Below are positions 9,104-17,199 of a stretch of 64,000 nucleotides of DNA, piece by piece. Every line of letters starts with the position of its first letter. Within the stretch, counting starts at the first letter, position 1. A program made the translations under genes and the position numbers. The notes beneath the pieces were generated by a model, which ran no database searches, was not told where the DNA came from, and was given only the letters and a program-made list of their open reading frames with translations. This DNA comes from Rhodococcus sp. 14-1411-2a (lineage in GTDB: Bacteria; Actinomycetota; Actinomycetes; Mycobacteriales; Mycobacteriaceae), in NCBI RefSeq assembly GCF_002259485.1, contig NZ_NPGA01000020.1, positions 372,001 through 436,000 of the forward strand, written 5' to 3'.

Positions 9104-9574
9104 GTGACCGCCCCGAACACACCGACCCTCGAACCCATTCTGCGTCTCGGCCTCACACTCGGACCTGGAATCGACATCGGTTCGGTACCCGCGGGCGAGC
9201 GGGTCGTCACCACCGTGCTCGGCGGCGCAGCTCCCGGCCCCGACATCGAGGGAACTCTCGCAGCCGGGTCGACCGTCGTCAGCGTGACGCGGTCCGACGG
9301 ATGCACCGAGTTCAGCAGCGACCTCGTTCTGGAATTGGCGACCGGAGGCTACCTCTCCTTGGACTACCGAGGGGTTCAGTTCGGGCCTGCCGAGGTCATC
9401 GAAGCTCTGAACGATCCCGAGCGAGAGGTCGATCCCGCCACGTACTACTTCCGCGGCACACTCCGCGTGTCGACCGCAGTGCCGAAGTTCACCTATCTCA
9501 ACCGCGCACTCGTCGTCACGTCCGGATCCCGCTCCGCCGAAGCCGTCGTGCTCGACGCCTTCCTGGTCACCTGA
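9104..9574 (+). CDS. DUF3237 family protein
   Basis: The product is 156 aa, starting at GTG 9104 with AGGAG upstream. The DUF3237 pattern is visible: a GG-rich start, SVTRSDGCTEFSS, a tyrosine-containing strand YLSLDYRG, then TYYFRGTLRVSTAVPKFTYL and LNRALVV. The family has a small beta-barrel-like fold and no established reaction. There is no signal peptide. It is convergent with the next gene, with 7 bases between stops. Confidence 0.85.
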   Translation: MTAPNTPTLEPILRLGLTLGPGIDIGSVPAGERVVTTVLGGAAPGPDIEGTLAAGSTVVSVTRSDGCTEFSSDLVLELATGGYLSLDYRGVQFGPAEVIEALNDPEREVDPATYYFRGTLRVSTAVPKFTYLNRALVVTSGSRSAEAVVLDAFLVT

Positions 9575-9581
9575 TCACGGT

Positions 9582-10235
9582 TCAGTCGAGCAACTGCGCG
9601 ACCTCGCGGTCGGTCAGCGTCGCCTGCGGAGTTCGCCCTTTGCTGCGAACCAGTTCGACGGCGCGATAGAGCGGCCGCTGATCGAGTCCGGCATCGCGCG
9701 CCTCGGCACGTAGCTGATCCACCAGCACCGATGCGATCGCTGCGGCTGGTACCAGCTCGGTGGTCCACAGCGAGTCGGCGAGGCTGCGTAACGCGAGAAT
9801 CGGCAGCTCACGGCCCCCGTCCCTGGTGTAGAGCGCAAGCGGAACCACGATGTGTGTACGCCCGTCGTAGAGCCGCAGCGAGATCTGATCGATTCCGGCC
9901 GTCCGAATTGTCAGTTCGGCCGTCACCACCTCCGGCATTTTCAGCCGGCGAGTGCGCAACCCTCGCGCGCACAGTTGCGGGCCGTCGAGCCACACCCGTC
10001 GGCGCAGACCGAGCCAACCCGACAGCACTGCGGGACCGCCGACGATCACCCCGACGAGAACTGCGACCCACACCGGCGCGAACAGCGCCAGGACGACGGC
10101 GAGAACGATCCCGATCACGGCCGACCCGACCATTATCTTGCGCAGGCGCGGTGCCAGGAACTCCACCGAGACCAGGTCGAGGGCTACCGGCCCCGCGTTG
10201 GACCGAGAGTCACCGGGCCGGGACTCACTGGGCAA
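9582..10235 (-). CDS. Two-TM membrane protein, downstream of hisS
   Basis: The product is 217 aa with two adjacent hydrophobic segments at about residues 34-72 and a soluble C-terminal half. The proposed start is TTG 10235, inside the last codons of hisS with GGAG six bases upstream. It overlaps hisS by 11 bases, implying translational coupling. I do not recognise a family. The layout, a short N-terminus, paired helices and a strand-rich region, resembles PH-like bacterial membrane proteins, but this is weak. Confidence 0.72.
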   Translation of the reverse strand: MPSESRPGDSRSNAGPVALDLVSVEFLAPRLRKIMVGSAVIGIVLAVVLALFAPVWVAVLVGVIVGGPAVLSGWLGLRRRVWLDGPQLCARGLRTRRLKMPEVVTAELTIRTAGIDQISLRLYDGRTHIVVPLALYTRDGGRELPILALRSLADSLWTTELVPAAAIASVLVDQLRAEARDAGLDQRPLYRAVELVRSKGRTPQATLTDREVAQLLD

Positions 10236-11502
10236 GGCGCGCTCCGAGGGCGTCGACCACGTCGGCCATCGGAACGGTGTCCTGCTCGCCGTTCGAAAGG
10301 TCTTTCACCAGAACCGATTCCGCAGCCAGTTCCTGATCGCCGAGCATCAACGCGAACCGCGCCCCGGACCGGTCGGCGGCCTTCATGGCACCCTTGATCC
10401 CGCGATTGCCGTAGGCCATGTCCACGGCTATTCCTCGTTCGCGTAGCTGAGCCGCGATGTCGACGATCGCCAGCTTGGCGCCGGCACCCATCGGAACGCC
10501 GAAGACCTGGCATCGTGACGTTGCGCCCGCGGTCTTGCCTTCGGCGGCGAGGGCCAGCACGGTGCGATCGACGCCGAGGCCGAACCCGATTCCGGAGAGC
10601 GCCTGCCCGCCCAGCTGTTCCATCAGCCCGTCGTAGCGTCCGCCGCCGCCGATGCCCGATTGTGCGCCGAGCCCGTCGTGCACGAACTCGAACGTCGTCT
10701 TGGTGTAGTAGTCCAGGCCCCGCACCATCCGCGGATTCACCAGGTACGGAACGTTCATCACGTCCAGGTATGCCAGCACTTCGTCGAAGTGTTCCTTCGC
10801 CGATTTGGAGAGGTGATCGAGCATCAGCGGTGCGTCTGCGGTCATCGCGCGCACCTCAGGGCGCTTGTCGTCGAGCACCCGCAGCGGGTTGATCTCGGCG
10901 CGTCGACGGGTGTCCTCGTCGAGGGGAAGCGCGAACAGGAACTGCTGCAACAGCTCTCGGTACTGCGGGCGGCAGGTGTCGTCGCCGAGCGAGGTGATCT
11001 CGAGCCGGAACCCGGTGAGCCCGAGGGTACGGAAACCGGCGTCGGCCACGGCGATGACCTCGGCGTCCAGCGCCGGGTCGTCGACGCCGATCGCCTCGAC
11101 ACCCACCTGCTGCAGCTGCCGATACCGGCCGGCCTGCGGGCGTTCGTAGCGGAAGAAGGGCCCGGCGTAGGCGAGCTTGACCGGCAGCGCTCCCCGATCC
11201 AATCCGTGCTCGATCACCGCGCGCATGACTCCCGCAGTGCCTTCGGGACGCAGCGTCACCGATCGATCTCCGCGGTCGGCGAAGGTGTACATCTCCTTGC
11301 TCACCACATCGGTCGACTCCCCGACTCCGCGGGCGAACAGCCCGGTGTCCTCGAAGATCGGCAGTTCGATGTGGCCGTAGCCGGCGTTGCGGGCGGCGTC
11401 GAGCAGCCCCTCGCGTACTGCGACGAACTCGGCCGAGTTCGGGGGGAAGTAATCGGGGACGCCCTTGGGCGCAGAAAAGGCGGTCGGCTTGCTCACGTTC
11501 AC
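10225..11502 (-). CDS. hisS: Histidyl-tRNA synthetase
   Basis: This 425-aa class II synthetase charges tRNA-His. It shows KGVPDYFPP at the N-terminus, motif 2 FRYERPQAGRYRQ, the histidine-specific LDYYTKTTFEF and GGGRYDGL, and an anticodon-binding domain at the C-terminus. GTG 11502 overlaps the stop of the upstream hydrolase as GTGA and has AAGGGAA at good spacing; GTG 11496 is an alternative. It is the second gene of a hydrolase-hisS-membrane-protein operon. Likely orthologue of Rv2580c. Confidence 0.98.
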   Translation of the reverse strand: MNVSKPTAFSAPKGVPDYFPPNSAEFVAVREGLLDAARNAGYGHIELPIFEDTGLFARGVGESTDVVSKEMYTFADRGDRSVTLRPEGTAGVMRAVIEHGLDRGALPVKLAYAGPFFRYERPQAGRYRQLQQVGVEAIGVDDPALDAEVIAVADAGFRTLGLTGFRLEITSLGDDTCRPQYRELLQQFLFALPLDEDTRRRAEINPLRVLDDKRPEVRAMTADAPLMLDHLSKSAKEHFDEVLAYLDVMNVPYLVNPRMVRGLDYYTKTTFEFVHDGLGAQSGIGGGGRYDGLMEQLGGQALSGIGFGLGVDRTVLALAAEGKTAGATSRCQVFGVPMGAGAKLAIVDIAAQLRERGIAVDMAYGNRGIKGAMKAADRSGARFALMLGDQELAAESVLVKDLSNGEQDTVPMADVVDALGARLAQ

Positions 11503-12191
11503 AGCTTCCCTTGCTCGGGGTCGGTGAGTCCAACGAGGAACGGATTGGACTCGCGCTCCTGGCCTATCGAGCTCTGTCCGCCGTGCCCCGGGAGCACCAC
11601 CGTGTCGTCACTGAGCGGTAGCAGCCGACTCGCGATCGATCGCAGCAGCTGATCATGATCGCCGCCGGGCAGGTCGCTGCGCCCGATCGATCCCGCGAAG
11701 AGGGTGTCCCCGGTCAGTGCCAACGGAACCGAGCCGTCGGGCCCGACTGCATGGGCGAGGAACACGACGGATCCCTGGGTGTGCCCGGGGGTGTGCACCA
11801 CCGTGAACTCGATTCCGGCGAGCTCGAGCCGGTGACCGTCCGTGAGCTCGATCACCTCGGCCGGTTCGTGGAACTCGAGGTCGCCCAGCACTGCCGCCAA
11901 CGTCGGACCCGTTCCCTTGATCGGATCGGCCAGCATGTAGCGGTCCTCGGGTGCGATGTACGCCGGGATGCCGTACTTTTCGCAGATCGGCTCCACCGAC
12001 CACGTGTGGTCCAGATGACCGTGCGTGAGCAACACTGCGGTGGGGGTGAGCGAGGACTGCGTCAGGAAGTCGATCAGCGGATCCGCGGCGTCCTGACCGG
12101 GATCGACGACGACACACTCGGACGCGTCGTCCTGGGCCAGGATGTAACAGTTGGTCTGAAACATGCCTGCGGGGAATCCGGTGACGAGCAA
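11499..12191 (-). CDS. Metallo-beta-lactamase-fold hydrolase (glyoxalase-II-like)
   Basis: The product is 230 aa. The metal-binding motif THGHLDH (HxHxDH) is present, with downstream HTPGHTQGS, GDTLF and PGHGG giving the remaining ligands of a glyoxalase-II/MBL hydrolase. TTG 12191, with AGGAG upstream, yields LLVTGFPAG, which fits the mycobacterial homologue Rv2581c. The substrate is uncertain: hydroxyacyl thioesters are the family default. The stop overlaps the hisS start, so the two are co-translated. Confidence 0.92.
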   Translation of the reverse strand: MLVTGFPAGMFQTNCYILAQDDASECVVVDPGQDAADPLIDFLTQSSLTPTAVLLTHGHLDHTWSVEPICEKYGIPAYIAPEDRYMLADPIKGTGPTLAAVLGDLEFHEPAEVIELTDGHRLELAGIEFTVVHTPGHTQGSVVFLAHAVGPDGSVPLALTGDTLFAGSIGRSDLPGGDHDQLLRSIASRLLPLSDDTVVLPGHGGQSSIGQERESNPFLVGLTDPEQGKL

Positions 12192-12382
12192 GACAAACGC
12201 TCCTAAAGGCTGAGGCCGAAGTACCGAGCAAGCTTAGTGTGGCCGCTCGCGTCGGGTCCCCCCAGCATGCTCTCAGGCAACAGTGGCAAACTCGCGTTGG
12301 CCGATTCTCGGCCGGTTACCACACGATCGGTCCGTGCAGCGAGCGGGCGAGGTCGTTTTTCGACAAGCGGGAGGAACACGAA

Positions 12383-13246
12383 TTGCCCAGCAACGAGCAA
12401 CGGCGCGAGGCTGCCAAACGAAAGCTCGAACGCCAACTCGTACGCCGAGCCGAGCGAGCGCGGCGTCGTAAGCAATTGACGATCGTCGGTTCCGTTCTCG
12501 GCGTCGTCGCGGTCGTGGCCGTCGTCTCGGTCGTGTTCGTGGTGACGCGCGGTGACGACGATGCGAGCACCGCGCAGGAATCGTCGACGTCGGCACCCGC
12601 CGATTCGATCATCGCAGCGGGACGCACCGAGCCGCTGCCCGAGACGGTGAACTGCTCCTATCCCGCTGCGACGCAACCGGCGGCCAAGGAGAACACTCCC
12701 CCGCGCACCGACAACGTCCCCACCAGCGACGAGCCGCTGAGCTACAGCGTGACCACGTCTGCGGGCAACATCGGTCTGACACTGAACAATCCCGAGGCTC
12801 CGTGCACGGTCAACAGCTTCGTATCGCTCGCCAACCAGGGCTACTTCGACGGCACCACCTGCCATCGACTCACCACGGGCGCGGGCCTGCAGGTGCTGCA
12901 GTGCGGCGATCCCACCGGCACCGGGTCCGGCGGGCCGGGGTACCAGTTCGCCGACGAATTCCCCACCGATACCTATGCCGAAGGCGACCCCGCCGCACAG
13001 ACCCCGATCTCCTACCCGCGCGGAACGTTGGCCATGGCCAACGCAGGCCCGGGTACCAACGGCAGCCAGTTCTTCCTCGTCTACGGCGATTCCGAACTGC
13101 CGCCCGCCTACACCGCGTTCGGCACCATCGACGAGACCGGACTTGCCACACTCGACGCCATCGCGGCCAAGGGTGTGGAGGGCGGCGCATCCGACGGAGC
13201 CCCCGCCGAACCGGTCGACATCACGTCCATGCTGAGCGACCTGTGA
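12383..13246 (+). CDS. ppiB: Membrane-anchored cyclophilin-type peptidyl-prolyl isomerase
   Basis: The product is 287 aa. TTG 12383 has GGAGG eight bases upstream and gives LPSNEQRREAAKRKLERQL, matching the start of Rv2582. A basic, helical N-terminus precedes one transmembrane segment (about residues 32-55), so the isomerase domain is exported. Cyclophilin signatures include CHRLTTG, LQCGDPTGTGSGGPGY and GTLAMANAGPGTNGSQFF. The position of the usual active-site histidine before the terminal FG is tyrosine (PAYTAFG). It overlaps the next cyclophilin gene by GTGA. Confidence 0.92.
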   Translation: MPSNEQRREAAKRKLERQLVRRAERARRRKQLTIVGSVLGVVAVVAVVSVVFVVTRGDDDASTAQESSTSAPADSIIAAGRTEPLPETVNCSYPAATQPAAKENTPPRTDNVPTSDEPLSYSVTTSAGNIGLTLNNPEAPCTVNSFVSLANQGYFDGTTCHRLTTGAGLQVLQCGDPTGTGSGGPGYQFADEFPTDTYAEGDPAAQTPISYPRGTLAMANAGPGTNGSQFFLVYGDSELPPAYTAFGTIDETGLATLDAIAAKGVEGGASDGAPAEPVDITSMLSDL

Positions 13247-14037
13247 ACCGCGCCTCGGCGCTGACGATCGCGGTCTCGGCCACCGCGCTGGTACTCGCAG
13301 GGTGTTCCGGTTCGACCGAACCGGCAGCCGCACCGACCACCACACCGTCGTCGCCGACGACCACGACGACCGAAGCACCCGCGCCGCGTCCTGCACTCGA
13401 CCTGTCCCGGTTCGGTGCGTTGCCGCCCGTGCCGCAGCCGACGACCGATACGGTGTCCTGCTCGTATCCGGCGGAGTCGCCGGCCGCCAAGGAGGTCGAC
13501 GCTCCTGCGACCGACAACATCGACGTGTTCGGAAACGTCGACGTGACGCTGTCCACCAATCAGGGTCCGATCGACATCACACTCGACCGCACTCAGGCAC
13601 CGTGCACCGTCAACAGCGTCGTCGGCCTCGTCCAGCAGGGATATTTCGACGGCTCGCCCTGTCACCGACTGACGACGTCACCGGGCCTCGAGGTATTGCA
13701 GTGCGGTGATCCGTCCGGGTCCGGTCGAGGTGGACCGGGATACACCTTCGCCAACGAGTACCCCACCACCGCGTACACCGACGACCCGGCCCAGGCCGAG
13801 AATCCGGTGGTCTATCCCCGAGGAACGTTGGCCATGGCCAACGCAGGCCCAGATACCAACGGCAGCCAGTTCTTCCTGGTGTACGCCGATTCGGTGCTGC
13901 CGCCGCAGTACACGGTGTTCGGCACGATCTCGGACTCCGGTCTGCAGACCCTCGACGCCATCGCTGCGGGCGGGGTCACCGGTGGCTCCGAGGACGGCGC
14001 ACCGGCGAACCCGGTGATCGTGGAGTCCGCCGCCTGA
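13243..14037 (+). CDS. Lipoprotein cyclophilin-type peptidyl-prolyl isomerase (tandem paralogue)
   Basis: The product is 264 aa. GTG 13243 overlaps the upstream stop. A signal peptide ends in the lipobox LAGC, followed by a Thr/Pro/Ala-rich linker. The cyclophilin domain has the same landmarks as its neighbour (CHRLTTSPGLEVLQCGDP, GTLAMANAGPDTNGSQFF), so it is a tandem duplicate with a different membrane anchor: lipid instead of a transmembrane helix. It presumably folds exported proteins at the outer face of the membrane. Confidence 0.9.
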   Translation: MNRASALTIAVSATALVLAGCSGSTEPAAAPTTTPSSPTTTTTEAPAPRPALDLSRFGALPPVPQPTTDTVSCSYPAESPAAKEVDAPATDNIDVFGNVDVTLSTNQGPIDITLDRTQAPCTVNSVVGLVQQGYFDGSPCHRLTTSPGLEVLQCGDPSGSGRGGPGYTFANEYPTTAYTDDPAQAENPVVYPRGTLAMANAGPDTNGSQFFLVYADSVLPPQYTVFGTISDSGLQTLDAIAAGGVTGGSEDGAPANPVIVESAA

Positions 14038-14053
14038 GTTCGCGCTCGAAGGC

Positions 14054-14088
14054 CGAGAGGGTGAGCAGAACATCTGCTCACCCTCTCG
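14054..14088. terminator. Bidirectional terminator between cyclophilin gene and rel
   Basis: Perfect 16-bp arms CGAGAGGGTGAGCAGA and TCTGCTCACCCTCTCG flank a 3-base loop. It sits between the convergent stops at 14037 and 14107. Only a short T-containing tail follows, but the stem is very stable. Confidence 0.85.
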
Positions 14089-14106
14089 TCGTTCTCGGAC
14101 TGCCGC

Positions 14107-16581
14107 TCAGGCAGCAGACGTCAGGCGGTACACGTCGTAGACGCCCTCGACGTTGCGCACCACGTTCAGCACGTGCCCGAGGTGCTTCGGGTCGCCCATC
14201 TCGAACGTGAACTTGCTGATCGCCACCCGGTCCCCCGATGTCGCGACGGACGCCGAAAGAATGTTGACCTTCTCGTCGGCGAGCGCCTTGGTGACGTCGG
14301 ACAGCAGTCGATGACGGTCGAGTGCCTCGATCTGAATGGCGACCAGGAACACCGACGACGCCGACGGCGCCCACTGAACCTCGATGAACCGTTCGGACTG
14401 TTCCTCGAGCGACCGTGCGTTGGTGCAGTCGGTGCGGTGGACACTCACCGATCCACCACGGGTGACGAATCCGAGGATCTCGTCTCCCGGCACCGGGGTG
14501 CAGCACTTGGCGAGTTTCGCGACGACGCCCTCGGATCCGGTGACCAGTACGCCCGCGTCGCCGACCTGACGGGGTCGAGTCGGGATGGTCGACGGGGTCG
14601 ACCGCTCGGCGAGCTCTTCCTCGACATCGCCGACGCCGCCGAGATGGGCGACCAGCCGCTGCACCACGTGCCGAGCGGACACATGATTCTCGCCGACCGC
14701 GGTGTAGAGCGCAGAGACGTCGACGTACCGTAGCTCGTGCGCGATTGCCGACATCGACTCGGCATTCATCAAGCGCTGCAAGGGTAGCCCGCCTCGACGG
14801 ACCTCCTTGGCGATGCCGTCCTTGCCCGCCTCGAGAGCTTCCTCGCGGCGCTCCTTGGCGAACCACTGGCGAATCTTGGTCTTGGCACGCGGTGAGGCGA
14901 CGAAACCCTGCCAGTCCCGGCTCGGACCGGCAGTGGCGGCTTTCGAGGTGAACACCTCGACCACTTCACCGTTGTCGAGAGTCCGTTCCAGTGCCACGAG
15001 TCGACCGTTGACCCGCGCACCGATACAGCGATGCCCCACCTCGGTGTGCACCGCGTACGCGAAGTCGACCGGACACGATCCGGCGGGCAGGGTGACCACG
15101 TCGCCCTTGGGCGTGAAGACGAAGATCTCCTTGACCGCGAGGTCGTAACGCAGCGACTCGAGGAACTCTCCCGGATCGGCGGCTTCTCGCTGCCAGTCGA
15201 GCAGCTGACGCATCCACGCCATGTCGTCGACCTCGGCATTGTCCTGTGAATGCTTGCCCTTGGTCTCCTTGTAGCGCCAGTGCGCCGCAATTCCGAACTC
15301 GGCTGTACGGTGCATGTCCCGCGTCCGGATCTGCACCTCGAGGGGCTTGCCCTCGGGTCCGATCACCGTGGTGTGCAGCGACTGGTACACCCCGTAGCGC
15401 GGCTGCGCGATGTAGTCCTTGAAACGGCCCGCCATCGGCTGCCACAGCGAATGCACCACGCCGACAGCGGCGTAGCAGTCGCGGATCTCGTCGCACAGGA
15501 TGCGGACGCCCACGAGGTCGTGGATGTCGTCGAAGTCGCGGCCCTTGACGATCATCTTCTGGTAGATCGACCAGTAGTGCTTAGGGCGACCCTCGACGAC
15601 GGCACTGATGCGCGACGCGGCGAGTGTCGCGTTGATCTCGGCCCGAACCTTCTCGAGGTAGGTGTCGCGGGACGGCGCACGATCGGCCACCAGACGCACG
15701 ATCTCGTCGTACTTCTTGGGGTGGAGTATGGCGAACGCCAGGTCTTCGAGCTCCCACTTGACCGTGGCCATTCCGAGCCGATGGGCAAGCGGCGCAATGA
15801 CTTCCAGCGTCTCCTTGGCCTTGCGCGCCTGCTTCTCCGGGGGCAGGAACCGCATGGTGCGCATGTTGTGCAACCGGTCGGCGACCTTGATGACCAACAC
15901 CCGTGGATCTCGCGCCATCGCGATGATCATCTTGCGGATGGTCTCGCCCTCGGCCGCAGTTCCGAGCACGACCTTGTCGAGCTTTGTCACTCCGTCCACG
16001 AGATGAGACACCTCGTCGCCGAATTCCTCGGTCAACTTGGCCAGCGAATACCCGGTGTCCTCGACGGTGTCGTGCAGCAGCGCCGCAACCAGGGTGGTCG
16101 TGTCCATTCCGAGTTCGGCCAGAATGTTCGCCACAGCGAGCGGATGCGTGATGTAGGGATCGCCGGACTTGCGCATCTGCGAGGCGTGCAGCTCGTCGGC
16201 CACGTCGTAGGCCCGCTGCAGCAATGTCAGGTCGGCCTTGGGATAGAGCTCGCGGTGCAGGCTGACCAGTGGCTCGAGCACCGGCTTGACCGCCGCGCTG
16301 CGTCCGGCGGTGATGCGGCGCGCCAGACGCGCCCGCACCCGACGCGATGCCGAGGTGGGGACGGGTGCCGAATTACGGGTTCCCGACGGAGCCTGCGCAT
16401 CGTTCGCCACCGGGCCGTGGGGTACCGGAGTGTCGACGGCCGGGCGGGAATCACCGGACGCGGCCTCGTCTGTCGTGACGACGTCGACACCGGTCCGTTC
16501 GGTGACCCCGGTCTGATCGGCAACGGGCCGTTCGGGGACGGCAGGCCCATCGGGCAAGGGCTGATCGATGTAACGGGTCAC
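14107..16581 (-). CDS. relA: Bifunctional (p)ppGpp synthetase/hydrolase
   Basis: The 824-aa Rel enzyme makes and degrades the stringent-response alarmone. Domains in order are an HD hydrolase (HDTVED near residue 170), a synthetase with YQSLHTTV, TGS (FTPKGDVVTLPAGSCPVDF), a helical/zinc-finger region (AKCCTPVPGDEILGF) and ACT. Both catalytic motifs are intact. GTG 16581 is chosen because AGGAGG lies eight bases upstream; the ATG at 16587 is only two bases from that site. The N-terminal ~80 residues are a variable extension. Likely orthologue of Rv2583c. Confidence 0.98.
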   Translation of the reverse strand: MTRYIDQPLPDGPAVPERPVADQTGVTERTGVDVVTTDEAASGDSRPAVDTPVPHGPVANDAQAPSGTRNSAPVPTSASRRVRARLARRITAGRSAAVKPVLEPLVSLHRELYPKADLTLLQRAYDVADELHASQMRKSGDPYITHPLAVANILAELGMDTTTLVAALLHDTVEDTGYSLAKLTEEFGDEVSHLVDGVTKLDKVVLGTAAEGETIRKMIIAMARDPRVLVIKVADRLHNMRTMRFLPPEKQARKAKETLEVIAPLAHRLGMATVKWELEDLAFAILHPKKYDEIVRLVADRAPSRDTYLEKVRAEINATLAASRISAVVEGRPKHYWSIYQKMIVKGRDFDDIHDLVGVRILCDEIRDCYAAVGVVHSLWQPMAGRFKDYIAQPRYGVYQSLHTTVIGPEGKPLEVQIRTRDMHRTAEFGIAAHWRYKETKGKHSQDNAEVDDMAWMRQLLDWQREAADPGEFLESLRYDLAVKEIFVFTPKGDVVTLPAGSCPVDFAYAVHTEVGHRCIGARVNGRLVALERTLDNGEVVEVFTSKAATAGPSRDWQGFVASPRAKTKIRQWFAKERREEALEAGKDGIAKEVRRGGLPLQRLMNAESMSAIAHELRYVDVSALYTAVGENHVSARHVVQRLVAHLGGVGDVEEELAERSTPSTIPTRPRQVGDAGVLVTGSEGVVAKLAKCCTPVPGDEILGFVTRGGSVSVHRTDCTNARSLEEQSERFIEVQWAPSASSVFLVAIQIEALDRHRLLSDVTKALADEKVNILSASVATSGDRVAISKFTFEMGDPKHLGHVLNVVRNVEGVYDVYRLTSAA

Positions 16582-16659
16582 TCTCATCACCTCCTGCCAC
16601 ACGTTCCGCGTTGTCGCCGGAATTGTTCGGTCAACGCTTCGTGAAAGCGACTTTAGTCC

Positions 16660-17199
16660 TCATACTCGAACCAGGCAGCCGAGCGGGTAGCCACTGCACT
16701 TGTCGCGCCCACCCAGAACAGCGATCTCGAGAACCACAGCGGCTCCGGCGATCACTGCTCCCTGCTCGGCCAACAACCGAGCCGTCGCATCGACGGTACC
16801 GCCGGTCGCCAGTACGTCGTCGACCACCAGCACTCGCTTCCCGGTCACGTCGATCGCAGTCGGGATCTGCAATTCGGCGGTTCCGTACTCGAGATCGTAC
16901 GACCGTGAATGCACCGGAGGCGGCAACTTTCCCGCCTTGCGCACCGCCAGCACACCGCACCCGAGTTCGAGGGCAACTCCGGCCCCCAACAGAAATCCCC
17001 GTGCGTCGATACCCGCCACCAGGTCGACGTCCTCGAATCCCTGCGCCAACTCCGATACGACGCTGCGTAACGCCGGCCCGTCCGCGAACACCGGTGTCAG
17101 ATCGCCGAAGCGCACACCGGGGACGGGAAAATCGTCCACCCACCGCGTCAGCCTGGCCACGGCAGCGGCCGCACCCACTGCACCGTCTGCATCGTTCAT
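16660..17199 (-). CDS. apt: Adenine phosphoribosyltransferase
   Basis: The 179-aa purine-salvage enzyme converts adenine and PRPP to AMP. The PRPP-binding loop VLVVDDVLATGGT is intact, and IDARGFLLG and RKAGKLPPP match APT motifs. ATG 17199 overlaps the upstream lipoprotein stop as ATGA; an upstream in-frame start at 17229 would sit inside that gene. It lies just upstream of rel, a common actinobacterial order linking purine salvage and the stringent response. Confidence 0.96.
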   Translation of the reverse strand: MNDADGAVGAAAAVARLTRWVDDFPVPGVRFGDLTPVFADGPALRSVVSELAQGFEDVDLVAGIDARGFLLGAGVALELGCGVLAVRKAGKLPPPVHSRSYDLEYGTAELQIPTAIDVTGKRVLVVDDVLATGGTVDATARLLAEQGAVIAGAAVVLEIAVLGGRDKCSGYPLGCLVRV

